DNA of 64,000 nucleotides from Mesorhizobium sp. M7A.F.Ca.US.008.03.1.1. GTDB lineage: Bacteria > Pseudomonadota > Alphaproteobacteria > Rhizobiales > Rhizobiaceae. Within the stretch, counting starts at the first letter, position 1. Each line of letters opens with the position of its first letter. The notes under the pieces are model-generated. The model saw only the letters and a list, made by a program, of their open reading frames with translations. It did not search any database and was not told where the DNA came from. The position numbers were made by a program, and so were the translations under genes. Where the stretch lies: positions 89,926 to 153,925 of the forward strand of contig NZ_RZRU01000015.1 in the NCBI RefSeq assembly GCF_003997495.1. The letters are read 5' to 3'. Of this stretch, positions 40,954 through 49,093 are shown piece by piece.

Positions 40954-41331
40954 TCAGACGCGCCTTGTCAGCACGAAATTCTGACCGCTGGAGCTCGTGC
41001 AGTTGAGCTGGCTTGTCGACACCATCAGGCAGTTGAAGCTGACCGCGGTCTGGCGGATCAGCGAGGTGCCGTTGATCTGCACCGATGTTGCGCCGGTCAT
41101 CGTGTAGCTGCCGTCGGCAAGCTTCTGGCCGGTGTCGGTGGCGACGGTCGTGAAGGTGCCGCCGGCGAAGGTCGACAGGCCGGTGCCCTTGGCGTCGATC
41201 CACGAGCCCTCGACGCCTTTCGGCGCCGCAGCCATCGGCGGTTCATCAGGGCCGCTGGTCGCACAGGCGGCGAGCATCGTCGCAATGGCACCCGCCACGC
41301 TCATCGAAAGAATTTTGCGCGCAATGATCAT
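40954..41331 (-). CDS. omp10: Outer-membrane lipoprotein of the Omp10 (protease-inhibitor-like) family
   Basis: A 125-residue lipoprotein with lipobox MLAAC. The mature part, with VEGSWIDAKGTGLSTFAGGT and SFNCLMVSTSQLNCTSSSGQ, closely follows Brucella Omp10 as I remember it, including length and the two-Cys C-terminal region. The fold is the AprI/Inh-type barrel, although protease inhibition has not been shown for Omp10. GGAGAGGA lies before the ATG at 41331; a longer frame to 41400 runs into a palindromic repeat. Confidence 0.82.
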   Translation of the reverse strand: MIIARKILSMSVAGAIATMLAACATSGPDEPPMAAAPKGVEGSWIDAKGTGLSTFAGGTFTTVATDTGQKLADGSYTMTGATSVQINGTSLIRQTAVSFNCLMVSTSQLNCTSSSGQNFVLTRRV

Positions 41332-41349
41332 GTGAAAATCCTCTCCTCT

Positions 41350-41426
41350 CGCATCGGCCCGAAAATCGGAATCGATTTTCGACAGGCACGAGGCGTGCAT
41401 CCAAGTTTCCAGAGCGACGTGCGTCC
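41350..41426. repeat. Palindromic repeat element upstream of omp10
   Basis: CGCATCGGCCCGAAAATCGG AATCGATTTTCG-type sequence: the stem GAAAATCG/CGATTTTC is followed by GGCACGAGGCGTGCATCC and TCCAGAGCGACGTGCG. Rhizobial genomes carry many copies of this intergenic repeat by my recollection. It lies directly upstream of the omp10 ribosome-binding site and would be in its leader or promoter. Confidence 0.6.
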
Positions 41427-41515
41427 AGATGAATTACCTATCGCTGTGGTCCGCATCCCTTCAATCGCCCGATTTCCGGGCGATTGCAAGGCAGTGAGGC
41501 AGGTAGGCGGTGCTG

Positions 41516-42961
41516 CTATCGCACAAGGATGTTGCGGAACTGCCACGGGTCGTTCCGGTCGAGGTCTTCCGGGAACAGGCCGGGACGGTTATCGAGCGGC
41601 GTCCAGTCGGTGTAGTAGCCCTTGACCGGTCCGAGATACTGGGATTGCACTTCCAGGCAGCGCCTGTAGTCCATCTCGTCGGCTTCGACGATGCCGGCTT
41701 CGGGATTCTCCAGCGCCCAGACCATGCCCGAGAGCACCGCCGAGGTGACCTGCATGCCGGTGGCGTTCTGGTAGGGCGCCAGCTTGCGCGCCTCGGCGAG
41801 CGACAGCTGCGAGCCGTACCAGTAGGCATTCTTGTCATGGCCGTAGAGCAGCACGCCGAGTTCGTCGACGCCGTCGATCAACTCGTTCTCGTCGAGCACG
41901 TGATGCACCGGCTGAGGCTTGCCGGCGGCGCCGAACATCTCGTCAAGCGACAGCATCGCGTCGTTGCAGGGATGGTAGGCATAGTGGCAGGTCGGGCGGT
42001 AGTGCACCTTGCCCTTCTTCGAACGCACGGTGAAGAAATCGGCGATCGAAATCGCCTCGTTATGTGTCACCAGCAGGCCGTATTGCGCGCCGGGCGTCGG
42101 GCACCACGAGCGCACGCGCGTGTTGGCGCCCGGCTGCTCCAGATAGATGGCGGCCTTCGAGCCGTGCTTGTGCTTCTTGGCGTTCTTCGGCATCCATGTC
42201 TCGTGTGTGCCCCAGCCAAGTTCCGCGGGCTGCAGGCCCTCGGAGATGAAGCCTTCGACCGACCATGTGTTCCAGAATACATTCATCGGTTTCGGCTTCT
42301 TGGTGCGCTGGGTGTCGCGTTCGGCGATGTGGATGCCCTTGACGCCGGCTTTCTTCATCAGCTTGGCCCAGCCCTCGCGGTCGTCCTGCGCGGGCTCCGA
42401 GAACTCCAGGCCAAGATCGGTGGCGAGATTGACCAACGCCTGCTTGACGAACCACGAGACCATGCCTGGATTGGCGCCGCAGGTGGAGACCGCCGTGGCG
42501 CCGCCGGGCTTGTCGTGCTTTTCCTTGAGCAGCGACTCGCGCAGCGCGTAGTTGGTGCGGCTGGCGTTATCGGCCTTGGCGTCGAAATAGAAGCCGAGCC
42601 ACGGCTCGACGACGGTGTCGATGTAGAGCACGCCGAGCTTGCGGCAGAGCCGCATCAGGTCCACGGAGCCGGTATCGACCGACAGGTTGATGCAAAAGCC
42701 CTGGCCACCGCCATTGGCCAGAAGCGGCGTCAAGAGCTTCTTGTAGTTCTTCTCGGTCACGGCTTCCTGGACGAAGGCGATGCCGCGCTCGTCGAGCAGT
42801 TTGCGGTCGGTGTCGCGCGGGTCGATGACCGTCATGCGCGACGTGTCGAACTTGAAATGGCGTTCGATCAGCGGCAGCGTTCCCCGGCCGATCGAGCCGA
42901 AGCCGATCATTACGACAGGGCCGCTGATCTCACCGTAAACGGGCCAGTTTTCATTCGCCAT
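41516..42961 (-). CDS. hss: Homospermidine synthase
   Basis: A 481-residue enzyme of the bacterial homospermidine synthase/saccharopine dehydrogenase fold. MIGFGSIGRGTLPLIERHF is the NAD site and STCGANPGMVSWF, CHYAYHPCNDAML and VLLYGHDKNAYWYGSQL are strongly conserved. It joins two putrescine molecules to homospermidine with NAD, the main rhizobial triamine. The ATG at 42961 (MANENWPV) has GGAGTG upstream; four extra in-frame codons are possible. It follows the pabB-pabC-DUF3445 operon after a 128-base gap holding a CCGGG...CCCGG hairpin. Confidence 0.95.
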   Translation of the reverse strand: MANENWPVYGEISGPVVMIGFGSIGRGTLPLIERHFKFDTSRMTVIDPRDTDRKLLDERGIAFVQEAVTEKNYKKLLTPLLANGGGQGFCINLSVDTGSVDLMRLCRKLGVLYIDTVVEPWLGFYFDAKADNASRTNYALRESLLKEKHDKPGGATAVSTCGANPGMVSWFVKQALVNLATDLGLEFSEPAQDDREGWAKLMKKAGVKGIHIAERDTQRTKKPKPMNVFWNTWSVEGFISEGLQPAELGWGTHETWMPKNAKKHKHGSKAAIYLEQPGANTRVRSWCPTPGAQYGLLVTHNEAISIADFFTVRSKKGKVHYRPTCHYAYHPCNDAMLSLDEMFGAAGKPQPVHHVLDENELIDGVDELGVLLYGHDKNAYWYGSQLSLAEARKLAPYQNATGMQVTSAVLSGMVWALENPEAGIVEADEMDYRRCLEVQSQYLGPVKGYYTDWTPLDNRPGLFPEDLDRNDPWQFRNILVR

Positions 42962-43089
42962 TTTATCGAGCACTCCTTCAAAACCCAGGAAACTGGGAAA
43001 ACATGCGCAAAACCGGGAATTTTTGCCCGGCGGCCATGCGCTACATCACAGATCATTGTCACAAACCAGCGAAAAGCGCCAACCAGCGG

Positions 43090-44043
43090 CTACGCTGCGT
43101 TGGCCATGTGGTTAAGGACCGTCATCAGCCGATCGCGGTCTGATGTCAGGCCCTTGTAGTCGAGCTGCGCGAGGTCGAGCGCCTCGAGCTGGGCGGCGAA
43201 AGACGCCGCGAGCTTCGCCCGATCAGGGTGCCTGGCCAGCACGGCGAGCGGGTCGATATGGATGCGGATGGTGAACAGGATATCGCGTGAAACAGGCAGT
43301 TTGCGCAGGGTTTGCCGCTCGACGCGGATGAAGGCATGGGCGTCGATGTCGCCATCGGGAAAGCGCGACGGCCGGTTGGTGGCGCGGTCGATGCGCTGCA
43401 GGTCGGAGAGCGGATGGTAGAGCGCGTTGTCGGACTGGATGGACCAGTTGTAGCGCTCGACGGCCTGCCCCTGGAGGCCATCGAACATCCGGTTGATGAG
43501 TCCCGCCGGACGCGTGCCCGGGCCGAAACCCGGCACCGGCGCGTGGATGTCCTGCAGCGGCTTGCCGAATTTTTCCAGGAGCGACCAGGACGAGGGAAAG
43601 CAAAGCGAGCCGGCGACCAGCCGCCAGCCGCTGTCACTGCTGCGCATCAGGATCAGATCTTCCTGGACGAGCTGTGAGGCTTTAGCCAGCGGCGCATCGG
43701 CGAGGGAAGCAGGCAGACGGCTCGCGGCGCCCATCACCTCGACGGCTGATCCGGTGCGCCGATGGGTTCCGGGGAACCTCTCCAGGAGATGCGCGGCGAG
43801 CAAGTCCAGCACTTCCTGCTGGGCATCGCGCGTGCCGTCCTCTTCGACGAAAACACGGTCGGGGATTTCGGCATAGAGCCGGTGCTTTTCGGCGAGATAC
43901 GGCAGCAAATGGCCATCGACCTCGATCCAGTCCGCCGGGTCGAGCGGCTTCAGCCCGATACTGAACAGTTTCGACGAGCCGTCATAGGGCGTGTGGGTGG
44001 GCAGCGTATGCTTTGGGGGTGTGTGAGTGGGCATAGACGTCAT
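43090..44043 (-). CDS. DUF3445 family protein, haem-dependent oxidative N-demethylase-like
   Basis: A 317-residue protein with the DUF3445 signatures RLVAGSLCFPSSWSLLEKFG, IHAPVPGF and FIRVERQTLRKLP. Members include the alpha subunit of dimethylamine/N-methyl demethylases that use haem. Its start is 3 bases after the pabC stop, so it belongs to the pabB-pabC operon; a link between N-demethylation (releasing formaldehyde) and folate C1 chemistry is plausible but only inferred. The Pro/Thr-rich first 20 residues suggest the true start may be the inner ATG at 44034. Confidence 0.82.
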   Translation of the reverse strand: MTSMPTHTPPKHTLPTHTPYDGSSKLFSIGLKPLDPADWIEVDGHLLPYLAEKHRLYAEIPDRVFVEEDGTRDAQQEVLDLLAAHLLERFPGTHRRTGSAVEVMGAASRLPASLADAPLAKASQLVQEDLILMRSSDSGWRLVAGSLCFPSSWSLLEKFGKPLQDIHAPVPGFGPGTRPAGLINRMFDGLQGQAVERYNWSIQSDNALYHPLSDLQRIDRATNRPSRFPDGDIDAHAFIRVERQTLRKLPVSRDILFTIRIHIDPLAVLARHPDRAKLAASFAAQLEALDLAQLDYKGLTSDRDRLMTVLNHMANAA

Positions 44044-44046
44044 GTT

Positions 44047-44709
44047 TCAGGTCAGTCTTGCGGGGATCAGTCCGCGCAGCGAATTGCCGACGAACAGGGA
44101 TTTGGCGGATTTCAGATCGTCCAAGCTGTAGATCGCTTCGCGGGCGCGGCCTTCATCCAGAAGCTGCGCGCGCAATACGCCAGGCAGCAGGCCGCAATCG
44201 AGCCGGGGCGTGGCGAGCACGCCGTCGCCGAGATCGGCAAAGACATTGGTGATCGTGCCCTCACAGATTTCGCCGCGTTCGTTGGCCATAAGCACCTCGT
44301 CGGCCTGGGTGATGAGGTGTTCGGCGCGGGCACGCGTGTAGAGCTGCCGCCGGCTGGTCTTGTGGCGCAGCAGCGTGTCGTTCGAATCGAGCCTCGTCCG
44401 CGCCAGCCGCAGCATCCAGACCTTGTCGACGGCGAGCGGTTCATAAGGTTGCGCGGAGGCGGTCACCTCACCATCGTGTGACAGGACGAGCCGCGTGCGC
44501 ATGGCAACGCCGGAACCGCTGACCGCGCTGCTCAGCGCCTCGCCGACCTTGCCTGGATCACAGCGGAAGCCGAGCTCCGCCGCCGAGCCATAGAGGCGCG
44601 CAAGATGGCGATCGAAGCGCAGGAAGCCAGGGCCGGGTTCCCAGCGCATGGTCTCGATCAGCTGAAAGTCGGCGGTGTTCCCGTCGCGAAGCGCGCTTTC
44701 AAGAGACAC
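44047..44709 (-). CDS. pabC: Aminodeoxychorismate lyase (class IV aminotransferase)
   Basis: A 220-residue PLP protein (VSLESALRDGNTADFQLIET). The PLP Lys lies in LRHKTSRRQLYTRA, and ANERGEICEGTITNVFADLG and PRLDCGLLPGVLR are class IV signatures. It releases pyruvate from aminodeoxychorismate to give p-aminobenzoate. The GTG start at 44709 lies inside the end of pabB (52-base overlap), with GAGGAGTATCAGGA upstream; the frame continues upstream but only as antisense-free pabB sequence in another frame. Confidence 0.85.
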   Translation of the reverse strand: MSLESALRDGNTADFQLIETMRWEPGPGFLRFDRHLARLYGSAAELGFRCDPGKVGEALSSAVSGSGVAMRTRLVLSHDGEVTASAQPYEPLAVDKVWMLRLARTRLDSNDTLLRHKTSRRQLYTRARAEHLITQADEVLMANERGEICEGTITNVFADLGDGVLATPRLDCGLLPGVLRAQLLDEGRAREAIYSLDDLKSAKSLFVGNSLRGLIPARLT

Positions 44710-45803
44710 TCCTGATACTCCTCCTGCGCCGTCGAATCGAAGACGACGCCACCTCCGACATTGTAGACGGCCTCGCCGCCCGAAAAGAGCGAGATGGTGC
44801 GGATCGCCACGGAAAAGCGCATCGGGCCGCCGGGCGCGATCCAGCCTATGGCGCCGCAATAGGCATCGCGGGGCGTGCCTTCCAGGTCGCGCAGGATCTC
44901 CATGGCACGGATCTTAGGCGCGCCGGTGATCGAACCGCAAGGAAACAGCGCCGCGAAGATCTGGCGGATAGAGAGACCCGGCAGCAGTTTGGCCCTGACG
45001 TCGCTCACCATCTGATGCACGGTCGGGTAAGTCTCGATGCGGAACAGCGCCGGCACGTCCAGCGTGCCCACCTCGCTGATCAGCGATATATCGTTGCGCA
45101 GGAGATCGACGATCATCCGGTTTTCGGCCTGGTTCTTCTCGTCATTGCGCAAGAAGATCTTCTGCCGTTCGTCCTCGGCTTTGGTGGCGCCGCGCGGCGC
45201 CGTTCCCTTCATCGGATGCGTCTCGATCATGCCCTCGGCGTCGATCTCGAAGAACAGTTCGGGCGAGCGCGATAGCACGATGGGTTCGCCGAGCGCGATC
45301 AGCGCGCCGTATTTCACCGGCTGACGTTCCGTCAATGCATCGAAGGCGGCCAGCGGCTCGCCCGACCATTGCGCATGCACGGGAAAGGTCAAATTGCCCT
45401 GGTAGCAATCACCTTGCCTGATGTGCCGGTGCAACCGCGAGAAGCGTTTTTCATAATCCTCGGGCGACCACGTCGCATGGGCGTCGAAGATCGGGCCATT
45501 GGTCGCCGCCGTATTGCGCGGCGGCACCGCCTCTTCGACCGAGGCATCGAAAACCCCAAGGCACACGAGTGGGGAGCGGCGCCCGTTCGGCAGCAGGGGA
45601 ACGAGTTTGGGTTCAAGCAGGTAGCCCGCCTCATACGAGAAATAGCCGGCAAGCCATTTGCCTGCATCATGCGCGGCTTGTGCTGCTTCCAGAGCCGGCT
45701 CGAAATCCCCTGCTTCGTGCGCCACGATCACATCGGCCGGCCGGTCGAAGACGAGCTGGCGCGCGCTTTTGTCATTGCGAAAAATTGCGGCGGGCAGGGA
45801 CAT
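44658..45803 (-). CDS. pabB: Aminodeoxychorismate synthase component I
   Basis: A 381-residue chorismate-binding enzyme. THPMKGTAPRGATKAEDERQ and PCGSITGAPKIRAMEILRDL are the diagnostic PabB/TrpE motifs; the KGTAPRG form favours PabB over anthranilate synthase. It aminates chorismate for p-aminobenzoate and folate synthesis. It overlaps pabC by 52 bases, giving tight coupling. MSLPAAIFRND at 45803 is taken as the start; a GTG two codons earlier is possible. No pabA glutaminase gene is in the window. Confidence 0.93.
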   Translation of the reverse strand: MSLPAAIFRNDKSARQLVFDRPADVIVAHEAGDFEPALEAAQAAHDAGKWLAGYFSYEAGYLLEPKLVPLLPNGRRSPLVCLGVFDASVEEAVPPRNTAATNGPIFDAHATWSPEDYEKRFSRLHRHIRQGDCYQGNLTFPVHAQWSGEPLAAFDALTERQPVKYGALIALGEPIVLSRSPELFFEIDAEGMIETHPMKGTAPRGATKAEDERQKIFLRNDEKNQAENRMIVDLLRNDISLISEVGTLDVPALFRIETYPTVHQMVSDVRAKLLPGLSIRQIFAALFPCGSITGAPKIRAMEILRDLEGTPRDAYCGAIGWIAPGGPMRFSVAIRTISLFSGGEAVYNVGGGVVFDSTAQEEYQECLLKARFATGTPPTFS

Positions 45804-45927
45804 GGGCACCGAATGCTGAGGTCAATGAAGCCATCAACCGCTCTATATGGGGTGCCGCCCGCGCGCAATCGAGGGAACGGCACGCTGCCTCTCAAAGCCG
45901 ACCTTAGGGCCAACTCAGGAACCAAGA

Positions 45928-45963
45928 GCAAACGGCGGCGCCGATATTGCGCCGCCGCTTGCA
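45928..45963. terminator. GC-rich hairpin downstream of the HhH membrane-protein gene
   Basis: GCAA-CGGCGGCGC pairs with GCGCCGCCG-TTGC around a 7-base loop with one unpaired base on each side. It lies 23 bases after the stop of the minus-strand gene ending at 45986. No U-run, so termination is uncertain. Confidence 0.55.
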
Positions 45964-45985
45964 ATCTTCAGTGTTCGCCAGGCGA

Positions 45986-46723
45986 TCAGCTGTTGCTGGA
46001 GGTTCCGGCTGTCGGAAACTGCTTGGCGAATTCCTTCTCGTTGCCGGCGGCGAGCAGCTTGGCCTGCTCGATCCAGCGTTCGCGCGCGATGCGGCCGTCG
46101 AAATTCATGACGTCCTCGATCCGTTTGATATCGGCGGCTGTCCAGGACGCGATCTGGGCGAAGCTGGTGACGCCTTGCGCCCTGAGCAGCTTCTCGTTGA
46201 CCGGACCGATACCGATCAGCCGGCGCAGATTGTCGGGCTTGCCTGATGCTGAGCCGGCTGCTGGCTTGGCTGTTGCCGGCTTGGCTGTTGCGGATTTGGC
46301 TGGAGCCGAGGCTTTGGTGGCGGCGGGTTTCACCGCCGGCTTGGCAGGAACCGCCTTGGCAGAGACCGCTTTCGCAGCGGCCGGTTTAACCGGCGCCGGC
46401 TTTGTGGCGGCGGATTTGGCCGTCGCGGAGGTCGACATCAGGGCTGCCGGCGCCTGGCTTGCCGGCTTTGCCGCGCTGCTTCCGGCGGCAGGTGCGGCCG
46501 GCGCTTCGCGCAGCCGGCGCTCGAGGTCGGCGCGGGTCTTGCCGCATGCATCGAGTTCGCCGGTCAGGCGGTCGCTGTCGGTGCGTAGCCTGTCGCGTTC
46601 GCTGCGTGTACGGTCGAGGTCGCCGCGCAAGCTGCCGAGTTCACCGCGCAGGCGCCCCCAAAGGAACCAACCGGCCAGCACGCCTATCAGGAACGCCAGG
46701 ACGACATAGAAAAAAGTGCCCAT
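45986..46723 (-). CDS. Membrane-anchored protein with coiled coil, Ala/Lys/Pro linker and C-terminal HhH domain
   Basis: 245 residues. A single N-terminal membrane helix (FFYVVLAFLIGVLAGWFLWG) is followed by a charged coiled coil (about 25-75), then some 90 residues of Ala/Lys/Pro repeats resembling histone H1 tails, and a C-terminal helix-hairpin-helix-like domain (DNLRRLIGIGPVNEKLLRAQ, about 165-235). The same C-terminal domain occurs as an extension of NuoE in rhizobia, as I recall. The layout suggests a membrane protein touching nucleic acid. No specific function is known to me. Confidence 0.75.
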   Translation of the reverse strand: MGTFFYVVLAFLIGVLAGWFLWGRLRGELGSLRGDLDRTRSERDRLRTDSDRLTGELDACGKTRADLERRLREAPAAPAAGSSAAKPASQAPAALMSTSATAKSAATKPAPVKPAAAKAVSAKAVPAKPAVKPAATKASAPAKSATAKPATAKPAAGSASGKPDNLRRLIGIGPVNEKLLRAQGVTSFAQIASWTAADIKRIEDVMNFDGRIARERWIEQAKLLAAGNEKEFAKQFPTAGTSSNS

Positions 46724-47086
46724 TGTCTCTCTCCAGTCAGATCCGTCTGCCGTGGGGTCATGACCTTCGGCGAAGGACTACTCTTGGTGGTTCCGCGGTA
46801 AGCAGAACAGCCGGCTTCGGTTCGAGCTATCGGCGATCGGCTTTGCTTGCCCATGGCCAACGGCCGTTGTCGCGTTCGCCTGAGCGCCACGGCCGGCTGA
46901 GATTTCTCCTCGCCGATCCGCATGCGCTCCGGCTGAGCTTGGAGCGAAGGCTACCATAGAGCTTGTGGAAAGCTATCGGAAAACTTCGGTGGAGAGTACT
47001 TCAAGAACAGATATTTAGGGCGATAGTAGAGCTGTCCAAACATGCATTCAGGCTAAACTGTCAGAGCGACGCCTGAGGGACGCATT
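46724..47086. other. Intergenic region without a supported gene
   Basis: These 363 bases separate the HhH membrane-protein gene from the end of pepF. Frames exist on both strands (for example 46402-46959 plus) but have no start signals or family resemblance and overlap the known gene. The segment 46930-47060 is AT-richer and probably holds the promoter of the HhH gene. I see no RNA gene or clear terminator. Confidence 0.5.
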
Positions 47087-48940
47087 TCAAGCGTCGAGCG
47101 CTTCGAGCTCGTCGATCAGGCCACTGATGACGCCAAGTCCGATCTGCCAGAAGGCGGGATCGGTGGCGTCGAGCCCGAAGGGCGCCAGAAGCTCGGAATG
47201 ATGTTTGGTGCCCCCGGCGCGCAGCATTTCGAAATACTTGTCCTGAAAGCCGCGCTCGGCGTTCTGGTAGACCGCGTAGAGCGAGTTCACCAGGCAGTCG
47301 CCGAAAGCATAGGCATAGACATAGAAGGGCGAATGGATGAAGTGCGGGATGTAGGTCCAGAACACCTCGTAGCCTTCGCGCAGCTTGATGGCGGGACCCA
47401 GACTTTCGGCCTGCACTTCGAGCCAGAACTGACCGAGCCTGTCGGAGGTCAGTTCGCCGTTCTTGCGTTCGGCATGCACCTTGCGCTCGAATTCATAGAA
47501 GGCGATCTGGCGTACGACCGTGTTGATCATGTCCTCGACTTTCTGGGCGAGCATGGCCTTTCGCTCGCGCCGGTCGGTGGTCTGGTCGAGCAGTGAGCGG
47601 AAGGTCAGCATCTCGCCGAAGACCGACGCCGTCTCGGCCAGCGTCAGCGGCGTCGAGGCCATCAGAGCGCCCTGGCCGCCGGCCAGCACCTGATGCACGC
47701 CATGGCCAAGCTCGTGCGCCAGCGTCATCACATCGCGCGGCTTGCCCATGTAGTTGAGCAGGACATAGGGATGCGCCGACGGCACGGTCGGATGCGCGAA
47801 GGCGCCAGGCGACTTGCCGGGCCGCACCGGCGCGTCGATCCAGTTGCGGTCGAAGAAGGTTCGTGCGATCTCAGCCATGTCGGGCGAAAAGCGCTGATAG
47901 GCGGACAGCACGGTGTTCCTGGCCTCGTCCCAGCCGATGATCGCCTGGGGCGTATCCGGCAACGGCGCGTTGCGGTCCCAGTGGTTCATCACCTCCATGC
48001 CCAGCCAGCGTGCCTTCATCGCGTAATAGCGGTGCGACAGGCGCGGATAGGCATCGCGAACGGCGGAGGCCAAGGCGTCCACCACGCTGCGCTCGACGCG
48101 GTTGGCGAGATGGCGTGAATCGGCGATGTCCTCGAAGCCGCGCCAGCGGTCGGATATCTCCTTGTCCTTGGCCAGCGTGTTGGTGATCAGCGTGAAGGTG
48201 CGCAAATTTTTGCGGAAGGTCGTGGCCAGCGCCTCGGACGCCCGGCGGCGCACCTCGCCGTCGGCGTCCTGCAAACGGTTCAGCGCCGGCTCCAGCGTCA
48301 GTTCCTCGCCGTCGATGTCGAAGCGAAGGTCGGTCATCGTCTCGTCGAACAGGCGGTTCCAGGCACCGCGCCCGGTGATCGACTTTTCGTGGAAGAGCTG
48401 CTCGACGCGGTCCTCAAGCTGGTAAGGCTTGTCCTTGCGCAGATCGAGCACCCACGGCCGGTAGTGACCGAAGGCGGGATCGCCGGCGAGCGCGCCTTCG
48501 ATGGCGACATCGTCGATCAGGTTGAGTTCGAGCGCGAAGAACAGAAGATGCGCGCTGGCGTCGGTCATCTTCTCCTGGATGTCGCCATAGAGCTTGGCGC
48601 GCTGGGGATCGGCGGTATTTCCGGCATAGACCAGTCCCGCATAGGAGACGATGCGGCCGATCAGTTCCTCCAGCGCCTCGTAGGCGACAAGCGCCTCGCC
48701 CAGCCTGCCGGCGCTGCCACGCGCCGCCTCGGCGGCCAGCGTGCCCTTCCAGCGGCTTTCGAAGCTGATCGCATCGGTGGCGGCCTCGGCGATGTCGCGC
48801 TTCAGCTCAGGCGCGTCCATCCCGGCATAGAGGTCGGAAAGGTTCCATTCCGGCAGGTCGCCCAGCTCGGCCGCGCCCTGACCGGACGCCGGCGCCGCCA
48901 GCCGCCGTGCGGAAACCATGTGCCCAGAATCCTTATGCAT
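47087..48940 (-). CDS. pepF: Oligoendopeptidase F (M3 family metallopeptidase)
   Basis: A 617-residue zinc peptidase. LAHELGHGVHQVLAG contains the HExxH site, and the third ligand Glu is in LAETASVFGEML. LPEWNLSDLYAGMDAPELKR is the usual N-terminal region. It degrades short peptides in the cytoplasm. The ATG at 48940 (MHKDSGHMVSAR) follows GGAAGG by eight bases; an in-frame upstream ATG at 48991 is less likely. It diverges from the sigma-54 response regulator gene. Confidence 0.92.
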   Translation of the reverse strand: MHKDSGHMVSARRLAAPASGQGAAELGDLPEWNLSDLYAGMDAPELKRDIAEAATDAISFESRWKGTLAAEAARGSAGRLGEALVAYEALEELIGRIVSYAGLVYAGNTADPQRAKLYGDIQEKMTDASAHLLFFALELNLIDDVAIEGALAGDPAFGHYRPWVLDLRKDKPYQLEDRVEQLFHEKSITGRGAWNRLFDETMTDLRFDIDGEELTLEPALNRLQDADGEVRRRASEALATTFRKNLRTFTLITNTLAKDKEISDRWRGFEDIADSRHLANRVERSVVDALASAVRDAYPRLSHRYYAMKARWLGMEVMNHWDRNAPLPDTPQAIIGWDEARNTVLSAYQRFSPDMAEIARTFFDRNWIDAPVRPGKSPGAFAHPTVPSAHPYVLLNYMGKPRDVMTLAHELGHGVHQVLAGGQGALMASTPLTLAETASVFGEMLTFRSLLDQTTDRRERKAMLAQKVEDMINTVVRQIAFYEFERKVHAERKNGELTSDRLGQFWLEVQAESLGPAIKLREGYEVFWTYIPHFIHSPFYVYAYAFGDCLVNSLYAVYQNAERGFQDKYFEMLRAGGTKHHSELLAPFGLDATDPAFWQIGLGVISGLIDELEALDA

Positions 48941-49093
48941 TGCCGACACCTTCCGTGGCCAACGTTCAAGGAGAAACGAGAAGCCGGTCAAATCCTAAGG
49001 AATTCATTCACCGGGTTTTTTGAAACCTTATTTAGAACCCTGTGCCAAGATGGTCCACAGGGCAGAATTCCTCGGGCGGGCGCCATACCAGTC

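Noticed and set aside
41510..43159. A 549-codon frame antisense to homospermidine synthase
   Set aside because: Same GC-bias artefact; hss on the other strand is a strong family match.
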